Below are positions 1 through 5,632 of a stretch of DNA of 8,051 nt, one piece after another. Location of the stretch: positions 1 through 8,051 of the forward strand of contig JAGIAF010000160.1 of the NCBI GenBank assembly GCA_017745015.1, given 5' to 3'. The stretch's first letter is position 1. Each line of letters starts with the position of its first letter. The stretch is from Bdellovibrio sp. GTDB lineage: Bacteria; Bdellovibrionota; Bdellovibrionia; Bdellovibrionales; Bdellovibrionaceae. A program made the translations under genes and the position numbers. A model generated the notes under the pieces. It did no database searches. It saw nothing but the letters and a program-made list of their open reading frames with translations, and had not been told where the DNA came from.

Positions 1-154
1 GATTTAATATTGACTCTTTATATTGATTCAATGCTGTTGTGAGAGCTACCCCTCTGTATAAGCTAATCGCATCATCTGATGCAGCGATATCATCATAGCG
101 CTGAATTTCGTCGACGGTCGCGTCTCTAATGCCTGTATTAGTCATGATCTTCAT
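1..154 (-). CDS. Possible small protein of unknown function, 5' part only (runs off left edge)
   Basis: On the minus strand an open frame starts at ATG 154-152 and stays open to the left edge: 51 complete codons with no stop. The product begins MKIMTNTGIRDATVDEIQRY and continues with acidic, helix-prone sequence (DDIAASDDAISLYRG). I do not recognise a family. An in-frame TGA lies upstream, so ATG 154 is the first possible start; a second in-frame ATG at 145 is also possible. Neither has a convincing Shine-Dalgarno. A sigma70-like promoter (163-191) would place the transcript start within a few bases of ATG 154, giving a leaderless or nearly leaderless mRNA. The frame is short enough to be open by chance in AT-rich DNA, and the composition is only suggestive. 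It is co-directional with the outer-membrane protein gene to its right. Confidence 0.42.
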   Translation of the reverse strand, partial: MKIMTNTGIRDATVDEIQRYDDIAASDDAISLYRGVALTTALNQYKESILN

Positions 155-162
155 AGAGTTAA

Positions 163-191
163 ATACTAAATACGCTCATTGATTAAATCAA
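163..191 (-). promoter_or_regulatory. Possible sigma70-type promoter for the left-edge minus-strand ORF
   Basis: Read on the minus strand, TTGATT (plus 186-191, 4/6 to TTGACA) and TAGTAT (plus 163-168, 4/6 to TATAAT) are separated by exactly 17 nt. The predicted transcript start is near position 156, next to the ATG at 154. Matches are moderate and the surroundings are AT-rich, so chance occurrence is quite possible. Confidence 0.35.
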
Positions 192-210
192 ATAATGTTT
201 GCTCAATGAG
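175..210. repeat. 8-bp inverted repeat with nested palindrome
   Basis: CTCATTGA (175-182) is the exact reverse complement of TCAATGAG (203-210), with a 20-nt spacer. An 11-bp odd palindrome TGATTAAATCA (180-190) overlaps the left arm. The repeat surrounds the candidate -35 element of the minus-strand promoter, a position that suits an operator. There is no T-tract on either strand, so it is not an obvious terminator for the gene ending at 299. Confidence 0.4.
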
Positions 211-298
211 TTGGATGGCGACCTTTGATCGGACCAAATGGTAAAGCCAATATTTCAAAAGCAAATCTTCGCGTTAAATCCATAGGGACGTCAGATTA

Positions 299-1072
299 CT
301 AGAAAAAGATCTTAATGCCTGACCTAATCCCTGTGCGATCGGTGATCGTGTCGACCGTCGCAGCAGGGATCTTATTTTTCTGGTTCTCCTTGTACCAGGC
401 TCCGAATACTCTCAGGCCTTTAAAGTCTATGAAAAGACCCGCCTCGGAGTAGTCTCCCTTCACATCACCGAGTTCATCGTTGGTGGTGGGGAGGAAGTAT
501 CTGTACTTTCCGTCGAATCCAAAATACTTCATGAGATAAAGTTGCAATTGAACTTGGCCAAATTGTTGCGATAAGCGTGTGGGCGTTGTGCCCTCTTGCT
601 CGCGGGTGCGCATCCCATAAGAAAGTGTCAGACCCGAGTTTTGGATCGAGTCGCCGAGGACGCGCAAATTAAATATTCCAGTAAGATCCGTGAAATTGTC
701 GGCGCTGTTGTGTTCGTACTCGCCACTTAATCCCACAAGCTGAGCATAGGCCGCAAGCTCGCCAGAGTAAGATGTATGGGAGTTTTCTGTCGTGGTACTG
801 CCATCATTGACGTTGCTGTTATAAGACAGGTACGAACCGCCAATCATGAACTCGAAGGGGGAGGGGCTGTTTAGAGACAGCCACTGATCCATGGCGCGAT
901 TTTTTTCTTTAATATTGAGCCAATCTGACAGAGACCAGCGAGTTTGTTCGCGCTTGGTGGCCCTTTGAGTGTAATCGTAGCCCCCGCTCCACCATTTCGA
1001 GGAGCTTTGGGCCTGGGAGTTCAAGGAAAAGGCCATAATGCATAACAGAAGCAGGGACGAAAATCTGGACAT
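299..1072 (-). CDS. Exported protein, probable small outer-membrane beta-barrel
   Basis: This encodes 257 residues. An N-terminal signal peptide is clear: MSRFSS, then hydrophobic LLLLCIMAFSL, then NSQA with likely signal peptidase I cleavage after Ala21. Cys11 is inside the hydrophobic core and not in a lipobox, so this is not a lipoprotein. The mature part has a soluble-looking Trp/charged N-terminal stretch (about 26-68). It then has some eight to ten amphipathic, Tyr/Phe/Gly-rich strands (for example 73-84, 100-110, 130-140, 168-181, 208-228) and ends in IKIFF. A C-terminal aromatic residue after alternating hydrophobics is the usual BAM recognition signature of Gram-negative outer-membrane proteins. 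The barrel call is inferred from pattern; no family is recognised. ATG 1072 is the only start possible, because a TAA lies in frame six codons upstream. The Shine-Dalgarno is weak (AGGG only 2 nt from the ATG). It is transcribed divergently from lgt, and no terminator is evident after its TAG at 299-301. Confidence 0.82.
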   Translation of the reverse strand: MSRFSSLLLLCIMAFSLNSQAQSSSKWWSGGYDYTQRATKREQTRWSLSDWLNIKEKNRAMDQWLSLNSPSPFEFMIGGSYLSYNSNVNDGSTTTENSHTSYSGELAAYAQLVGLSGEYEHNSADNFTDLTGIFNLRVLGDSIQNSGLTLSYGMRTREQEGTTPTRLSQQFGQVQLQLYLMKYFGFDGKYRYFLPTTNDELGDVKGDYSEAGLFIDFKGLRVFGAWYKENQKNKIPAATVDTITDRTGIRSGIKIFF

Positions 1073-1101
1073 AACCCTATTTTCTCGCTTTTATGGGGCC
1101 T

Positions 1102-1113
1102 AGTACATGTACT
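1102..1113. repeat. Perfect 12-bp palindrome AGTACATGTACT
   Basis: AGTACATGTACT equals its own reverse complement; flanking bases do not extend it. It sits 30 bp from the start of the minus-strand outer-membrane protein gene and about 54 bp from the lgt start, a position that would suit a dimeric repressor or activator. No specific regulator is suggested. Confidence 0.6.
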
Positions 1114-1120
1114 TGCTTGT

Positions 1121-1153
1121 TATTCCCACATTGAGACCGGGAATACGTCTCAA
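1121..1153 (+). repeat. Two interlocked 7-bp inverted repeats abutting the lgt ribosome binding site
   Basis: Arm A TATTCCC (1121-1127) is complementary to A' GGGAATA (1139-1145). Arm B TTGAGAC (1131-1137) is complementary to B' GTCTCAA (1147-1153). The order A-B-A'-B' means each hairpin's loop contains an arm of the other. The two are therefore mutually exclusive hairpins, or, less easily because the connectors are only 3, 1 and 1 nt, an H-type pseudoknot. B' ends one base before the AGAAGGA ribosome binding site at 1154-1160. They may instead be DNA operator half-sites. Confidence 0.6.
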
Positions 1154-1160
1154 AGAAGGA
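1154..1160 (+). promoter_or_regulatory. Ribosome binding site that fixes the lgt GTG start
   Basis: AGAAGGA lies 6 nt before GTG 1167. An ATG at 1160 overlaps the site but opens only a short unrelated frame, so the GTG is the supported start. Confidence 0.8.
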
Positions 1161-1166
1161 TGAACT

Positions 1167-2225
1167 GTGGTTCACGATTTAGATCCATTTGCGTTAAGAA
1201 TTTCTGGTGACTTCGGCGTTCGTTGGTATGGCTTGTCCTACATGATGGGCTTCATTTGTGCTTATCTAATGATCAAATGGTTGTCACAAAGACAAAGATC
1301 AGGTTTGACGCCGCAAATGGTGGGCGACTTCGTTACTTATGCCGCCATCGGTACTTTGGTGGGCGGTCGTTTGGGGTACGTGTTTTTCTATGGCCCGGAT
1401 TTGCTTTTGAAATTTAAATCCGCATTCCCGTTCTGGGGAGTTCTTGCTGTCAATGAAGGCGGTATGGCGAGCCACGGTGGTATCATCGGTATCGTCATCG
1501 CATGCTTATTGTTTGCTCGTAAGTATTCTGTGAACGCACTTTACCTTTTTGACTTGGTGGCAGTATCGGGTCCCATTGGTGTGTTCTTTGGTCGTATTGC
1601 TAACTTCATCAATGGGGAACTTGTGGGGCGTCCTGCACCTTCGGATTTCCCGTTGGCAGTTAAATTTCCACAAGACATCGAGATGTGGCCAGCTCAAGAG
1701 TTTTCACGTTTGCCGGAGCTTTCTACGGTGACCGAAAAGCTCGGCGTTTCTCGTGATCAATGGTTGGAACTTCTGGGTAAGTTCAATATGGATCAATCAG
1801 CGCGTGAGCAAGTGTATGGCACTTTGAGAAAAATCGTTTTGTCGATTCAAGATGGCAACACCGCCGTGAAGCAAGCTATTGAGCCCTTGTTGGTTCCTCG
1901 TTACCCATCGCAATTGTTTGCAGCAGTGGGTGAGGGATTGCTTGTATTCTTGATCTTGTTCTTGTTGTGGAGAAAACCACGCAAGCCAGGATTCATCGCT
2001 TCTGTTTTCATTTTGCTTTACGCCGTTGTGCGTGTGATGGACGAACACTTCCGTATGCCTGACGCTCACATTGGTTTCCAATGGTTGGGGCTGACTCGTG
2101 GTCAGTGGTTGAGCATCGTGATGTTCGCTGTAGGCTTGATCTTGATGTTCGTTTGGAGCCGCGCAGGTTCTTTGAAAATCCCAGGTTGGGGACGCGGTCA
2201 TTCGATCAAGTTGAACCGCAAATAG
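1167..2225 (+). CDS. lgt: Prolipoprotein diacylglyceryl transferase (Lgt)
   Basis: Lgt is an inner-membrane enzyme that moves the diacylglyceryl group from phosphatidylglycerol to the lipobox cysteine of prolipoproteins, the first step of lipoprotein maturation. The 352-residue product carries the family signatures: WYGLSYMMGF (20-29), the ASHGG motif with His103, and the Lgt signature GRIANFINGELVG (142-154, Arg143, Asn146, Glu151, Gly154). It also has YPSQL (246-250) and YAVVRVMDEHFRMPD (285-299, Tyr285, Arg289, Glu293, Arg296). Compared with my recollection of E. coli Lgt (about 290 residues), numbering is identical up to Gly154. It is then offset by exactly 50 at the Tyr235/Arg239 equivalents. 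The extra, mostly hydrophilic residues therefore lie roughly between 157 and 245. Several hydrophobic membrane spans are visible, including 107-116, 252-267 and 275-290. The start is GTG, with AGAAGGA 6 nt upstream. A strong terminator follows at 2371-2398. The histidine of E. coli HPSQL is replaced by Tyr246. Confidence 0.97.
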   Translation: MVHDLDPFALRISGDFGVRWYGLSYMMGFICAYLMIKWLSQRQRSGLTPQMVGDFVTYAAIGTLVGGRLGYVFFYGPDLLLKFKSAFPFWGVLAVNEGGMASHGGIIGIVIACLLFARKYSVNALYLFDLVAVSGPIGVFFGRIANFINGELVGRPAPSDFPLAVKFPQDIEMWPAQEFSRLPELSTVTEKLGVSRDQWLELLGKFNMDQSAREQVYGTLRKIVLSIQDGNTAVKQAIEPLLVPRYPSQLFAAVGEGLLVFLILFLLWRKPRKPGFIASVFILLYAVVRVMDEHFRMPDAHIGFQWLGLTRGQWLSIVMFAVGLILMFVWSRAGSLKIPGWGRGHSIKLNRK

Positions 2226-2246
2226 AACGTAAAAGCGGTGAAAAAG

Positions 2247-2263
2247 GCCCGACGTTGTCGGGC
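2247..2263. terminator. GC-rich 7-bp hairpin, terminator-like on the minus strand
   Basis: GCCCGAC-GTT-GTCGGGC forms a 7-bp stem with a 3-nt loop. On the plus strand it is followed by GATCTCC, with no T-tract. On the minus strand it is followed by CTTTTTC, so it could stop antisense transcription entering lgt from the right. It may equally be just one hairpin of the larger structured element. Confidence 0.4.
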
Positions 2264-2277
2264 GATCTCCTCGCTCC

Positions 2278-2295
2278 GACGTGTTACAGCACGTC
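2278..2295. repeat. 6-bp hairpin GACGTG / CACGTC
   Basis: GACGTG (2278-2283) pairs with CACGTC (2290-2295) over the 6-nt loop TTACAG, and a T-G wobble can add a seventh pair. It lies within the region enclosed by the 17-bp inverted repeat. Confidence 0.5.
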
Positions 2296-2339
2296 TGCGC
2301 TGTGGGGATAATCCTCCGCCTTGCATGGGCTTCGCCGCA

Positions 2340-2356
2340 AAATACCTTCGGTATTT
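2340..2356. repeat. 7-bp hairpin AAATACC / GGTATTT
   Basis: AAATACC (2340-2346) and GGTATTT (2350-2356) pair perfectly over the loop TTC. It is the last local hairpin before the right arm of the long inverted repeat. Confidence 0.55.
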
Positions 2357-2370
2357 AGACAAACCTTTTT

Positions 2371-2398
2371 GACCGCTTTTTAAGGCGGTCTTTTTTTT
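2371..2398 (+). terminator. Rho-independent terminator after lgt
   Basis: GACCGC (2371-2376) pairs with GCGGTC (2385-2390). The stem extends by a T-G wobble and a T-A pair, giving 8 bp with a 4-nt loop, and eight consecutive T's (2391-2398) follow directly. This is a textbook intrinsic terminator, about 145 nt after the lgt stop. It separates lgt from the next transcription unit. Confidence 0.9.
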
Positions 2399-2498
2399 GT
2401 TGCATCTGCGATCAACACCTTAGCAGAGTTTCGTAATCTTATGGTGTCACTTTGGGTTGGCACGGTTTCAGCAAAGGCTCCTTCCTCGCGGGGGGCTT

Positions 2499-5400
2499 GT
2501 GCAAAAATATCTTTCTATATTAGTCGTTTGCTATTTTGGTTTTCTGTCGATGGCTCAAGGAGCGCCGACAGATTTTCCAGGAATGGTTGCCGTTGGCACT
2601 GATGGTGCGCAGGCTGTTGATGTCGTCAGCGATCGTGGTCAAGTGCTATTGCCAGAAGAACTCACACGTTTATTGAAAAGCCGCGTCGATATCTCTTTAA
2701 TGAATCCTGCACCTTCTGACTTGTGGCAGGACACACAGATTAAGCCACTCAATCCTGCGAACTACACTCTGGGAATTCCTGTCGGCACGGAAGTGGAAAT
2801 GGTGGGAAATACACCTTCTGTTGTCGGCGAGTTTCGCTTCATTGCGCAACTTCAACACGATGGCGTGATTGAGCAGTATCAAGTCGTTCTTGGGAAAAAA
2901 GCCCACAATATCTTATTAAGAAAAGCGCTGTTGGAAAAGTTGGGCTATCGCATTCAACCTGTTCAATGGCTTTCTAAACTTCGCGTGCGCCTCAATGGTC
3001 ATGCCACTCTTATGGGTTTTTTAACAGATATTCAAAACAATACAGAAGGCAACTCAAAGCGCTGGGTGACGAATGATACCACCGAGGCCTCTGTTGATTT
3101 TGTAGATCTGCAAGATGTGTTGATCATGCCGGCAACGCAAACTTTCTACTCGCTTGAGACAGGTGCGATTCCTCCATCGGTGATTCAAGGTCGTCGTGTG
3201 ATGAATGCCTTGTTGGTGCCATTTCAACTGGTAGACGTTCCGGAGAGCTTAAATAGCTTTTCCTGGGTTGCCGGTCGTATCGTCAATCAAGCGGTGTATC
3301 TGAACTATGAATGGGCTTCCTGGTTTAATCCGACATTCCAGGATGCGCAATGGATCGTGCGCCGTATGGCGCGTATGAGCGGTCAGGATTGGAATGAGGT
3401 GGCGCAAGCTTCTGGTGTTCCGGGGGAAGTGTCCGCTCTTTTGGCGGAAAAATTAAAGTCCCGTCGCAATGATTTGATTCAGCTCTTTCAAGTCTCTGCA
3501 AATAAGTTGGTCGTCAATAGCACAATCTCTGCTGGGGCCAGATTGACGCAAGGTAAGCTCACAGCGACTGAGTGGCCCGGGTATGCATCACGTTTTTCGT
3601 TCGGTGATCCAGACAATCCACTTTCTACATCTGAAGTGACAGCGTTTTTGAAATCCAAAGGTATTTCAGCGCTGATTGATACTGCGATGTCTTACATGAA
3701 TTCATTTTTCAACAACAACAATGGCGTGCAAGGACAAGTGAATCAACGCACCTTGAACAACGTCGTAGATCAAATGATCCAAGAGGCTATCACAGGGCAG
3801 AAGAAAAACATTCCCCTGGGCATGTATGCGATTCCTTCTTGGTCGGGTCGCATCTTGCTTTCCCGTGATGTCGTTGTGGGAAGCTATATGGGCACAGACA
3901 ATCTTGTACAGATGGCTGACACCTTCGGTTTTCAAATCACGCCAGGATTTTTCATTGGAATTCAGGGTTTGAACGGCATCAGCGAGAGTGGTGGCGTTGG
4001 CTTGCAAATGCAGCGTGCTTACACGCATATCAAACCGCTTAAAAGCATCAAGGCCGTCAATAAAACTCCGTACAGCAATATGCTCATCCCATTCTTGAAA
4101 AAGAAATGGGCTGCAGAACTTGACGAACCAACGATGGCGGATGGTCAAAGCAATCTTGCGGCGATCGCCGATTCTTTGGATAAAGAAATGGGCGTTGGAG
4201 AGTCGTTGCTGATCACAGACAGTGTGACAGCGCAAGCGGGTTTGAATCTGACCTATCCAACATCCCCATCAGTGCAATTACAGACGGCTTTGAATGCCGC
4301 GCAAATGTTTTTGCATAGAATCCAAATCTACAAAAAAGATAAGTACACCTTCCAAATCTATAACGATCCAGGTCGTGTGACGAAGGGAAGTGCTTCTGTA
4401 GGGCTGACTTCTTATGGTGTACCACTCATAACTTTCAGTGTCGGCGGCATGAGTGGCAAAGTGAATACCAAGTTTTATACTCTGACTATCGGCTCCTCTG
4501 ATGCTGATGATATGACTCGCAACCAAAAACAATATGAAACAAACATCCGCATCTTAAAGCAGATCTTTATGAGCAACTCCCTCGAGATGCTGAATACCGA
4601 TCAAGATCCAACAACGATTGGTCATGATTTCTCCGAGCGCGATGTGAACTTTGGCTTCTTGTTTTATCAAGCCCGTAAGATGTCTTTGAAAGATCGTTTT
4701 GAGATCACTTTGCCGGAAGGTGCGAAAACTTCGGTATTGTATCGTTCCACTGGTGTGCGCACGGGGAAGGATTACTATTCCCTTCTTATGGCAACCTTGG
4801 GTGGTTTCCTGCGCGATAAACTGGGCTCTGACAATATTGTTCTGGACGGCAGCAACTCGGGAAATCCTGGAGATACGATCATGGGAAGTGCGGTGTCGCG
4901 TCTGGTGACTTATCAAGCGACGCAACGAGATCCAAATGACGACAATTCCGGCATTTCTCCAAATCCTGAAGGAGAGTTCGCACAGATTGTTCATCAGCAC
5001 AAAGGCTGGAACATCACTCGTGATAAAGCTTTGAAAATCTTGAAAGAAATGAACGCGGATTTTGGCACCACGTTGATTCCGGATTCCACTCTGGCAGATA
5101 CACGTAAGATTTTACTATATTCGATTACTTTGACGATCAACGTTTATAAGCAAGGTTTGTGGAAGCTCGCCACGTTGCCTCGCGATCAAGTGAAGTCGTT
5201 GATGACTGAATATATGCTTGATATTTGCAATGTGCCTTGGCCAAAAGGGGAGTGTGATCGTGCTCAGAAGAGTTTTGATACTCACTACCGCCGCTTCTTG
5301 CGTTCGCAAAGTGAATATATGGAGGTTCGTGCGGTGGATGGTCCCAAGGCTGCGGATCGCGCCTTAGCACTCGTAGATCTTGCGGAAACTTATTTCCCGG

Positions 5401-5621
5401 GTCGTAAGCTGGTCAACGTCGTTGGTGAGCAGAATATCTTTATTCAAGCACGCATACAGGGTTTCCGTGAAAATGATGAAACGGGCGATACTCCTCTGAT
5501 GGGTAATACCATTGGTGTGGTGGGGGCTCGTGCTTCCACGGGACCATTGAACTTCATTCAGCAAAATCTGCAAATTCAAAATGGTGAGTTCTTTATCACC
5601 TGGATGCTCAATCCCCTGTAA
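2499..5621 (+). CDS. Large exported protein of unknown function
   Basis: The product is about 1040 residues and I do not recognise a family. I chose GTG 2499 because it gives a compact signal peptide: Met-Gln-Lys, then hydrophobic YLSILVVCYFGFLSM, then AQGAP, with cleavage after about residue 18-21. A G-run lies 3 nt upstream. The frame stays open further upstream, and TTG 2457 would add 14 residues but has no Shine-Dalgarno. The mature protein is mixed. The N-terminal third (about 22-260) is strand-rich with a helical motif ILLRKALLEKLGY (138-150). An Asn-rich stretch, FFNNNNG, lies at 403-409. A Gly/aromatic strand-rich middle runs from about 440 to 665. A more helical part covers 830-965. 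The only two cysteines outside the signal peptide are Cys910 and Cys919 (CNVPWPKGEC), a likely periplasmic disulfide loop. The C-terminus, FFITWMLNPL, does not look like a classic barrel end. The frame is unbroken, and the protease gene begins 11 nt later, suggesting an operon and a shared extracytoplasmic role. Confidence 0.9.
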   Translation: MQKYLSILVVCYFGFLSMAQGAPTDFPGMVAVGTDGAQAVDVVSDRGQVLLPEELTRLLKSRVDISLMNPAPSDLWQDTQIKPLNPANYTLGIPVGTEVEMVGNTPSVVGEFRFIAQLQHDGVIEQYQVVLGKKAHNILLRKALLEKLGYRIQPVQWLSKLRVRLNGHATLMGFLTDIQNNTEGNSKRWVTNDTTEASVDFVDLQDVLIMPATQTFYSLETGAIPPSVIQGRRVMNALLVPFQLVDVPESLNSFSWVAGRIVNQAVYLNYEWASWFNPTFQDAQWIVRRMARMSGQDWNEVAQASGVPGEVSALLAEKLKSRRNDLIQLFQVSANKLVVNSTISAGARLTQGKLTATEWPGYASRFSFGDPDNPLSTSEVTAFLKSKGISALIDTAMSYMNSFFNNNNGVQGQVNQRTLNNVVDQMIQEAITGQKKNIPLGMYAIPSWSGRILLSRDVVVGSYMGTDNLVQMADTFGFQITPGFFIGIQGLNGISESGGVGLQMQRAYTHIKPLKSIKAVNKTPYSNMLIPFLKKKWAAELDEPTMADGQSNLAAIADSLDKEMGVGESLLITDSVTAQAGLNLTYPTSPSVQLQTALNAAQMFLHRIQIYKKDKYTFQIYNDPGRVTKGSASVGLTSYGVPLITFSVGGMSGKVNTKFYTLTIGSSDADDMTRNQKQYETNIRILKQIFMSNSLEMLNTDQDPTTIGHDFSERDVNFGFLFYQARKMSLKDRFEITLPEGAKTSVLYRSTGVRTGKDYYSLLMATLGGFLRDKLGSDNIVLDGSNSGNPGDTIMGSAVSRLVTYQATQRDPNDDNSGISPNPEGEFAQIVHQHKGWNITRDKALKILKEMNADFGTTLIPDSTLADTRKILLYSITLTINVYKQGLWKLATLPRDQVKSLMTEYMLDICNVPWPKGECDRAQKSFDTHYRRFLRSQSEYMEVRAVDGPKAADRALALVDLAETYFPGRKLVNVVGEQNIFIQARIQGFRENDETGDTPLMGNTIGVVGARASTGPLNFIQQNLQIQNGEFFITWMLNPL

Positions 5622-5626
5622 GAGGA
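5620..5626 (+). promoter_or_regulatory. Ribosome binding site of the protease gene, overlapping the upstream stop
   Basis: AAGAGGA begins inside the TAA of the large exported-protein gene and lies 6 nt before ATG 5633. The overlap supports translation from a common transcript. Confidence 0.8.
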
Positions 5627-5632
5627 CTGGTT

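Larger units (their letters stand above)
1073..1166. promoter_or_regulatory. Divergent intergenic region between the outer-membrane protein gene and lgt
   Basis: These 94 bp separate two divergent starts and should carry both promoters. I found no convincing -35/-10 pair on either strand. What stands out is symmetry: a perfect 12-bp palindrome at 1102-1113 and two interlocked 7-bp inverted repeats at 1121-1153, listed separately. Confidence 0.6.
2231..2380 (+). repeat. Near-perfect 17-bp inverted repeat enclosing 116 nt
   Basis: AAAAGCGGTGAAAAAGG (2231-2247), starting 5 nt after the lgt stop, is complementary at 16 of 17 positions to CCTTTTTGACCGCTTTT (2364-2380); the one mismatch is G2240 against G2371. 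The right arm overlaps the 5' arm of the terminator hairpin at 2371. The RNA can therefore form either the long closing stem or the terminator, but not both. Confidence 0.75.
2226..2498. other. Structured intergenic region between lgt and the large exported-protein gene
   Basis: This 273-nt stretch has no supportable gene. Its left two thirds is densely structured: a 17-bp long-range inverted repeat, at least three local hairpins and an intrinsic terminator ending at 2398. The remaining 100 nt (2399-2498) presumably contains the promoter and leader of the next gene. I could not identify a convincing -35/-10 pair there; TATGGT at 2440-2445 is the best -10-like hexamer but has no partner. Confidence 0.7.

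Noticed and set aside
1073..1166. Specific sigma70 promoters for lgt and the divergent outer-membrane protein gene
   Set aside because: Candidate hexamers such as TTGTTA at 1117 have no acceptable partner at 16-18 nt, so no promoter is called.
1797..2201. 134-codon open frame on the minus strand
   Set aside because: It is antisense to the conserved C-terminal half of lgt, including the PSQL and arginine motifs.
2081..2311. 76-codon plus-strand frame running from lgt into the intergenic region
   Set aside because: It overlaps lgt in another frame and then crosses the hairpins; no ribosome binding site or protein-like features.
2441..2499. ATG at 2441 as a start for the large exported protein
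   Set aside because: It is out of frame with the main gene by one base, and its own frame gives an unrelated short peptide.
3702..4235. 177-codon open frame on the minus strand
   Set aside because: It lies wholly inside the long plus-strand exported-protein gene, which has continuous protein-like sequence. The minus product has no signal, motif or plausible composition.
4554..5000. 148-codon open frame on the minus strand
   Set aside because: It is an antisense shadow of the same large gene, with no recognisable motif and no ribosome binding site noted.
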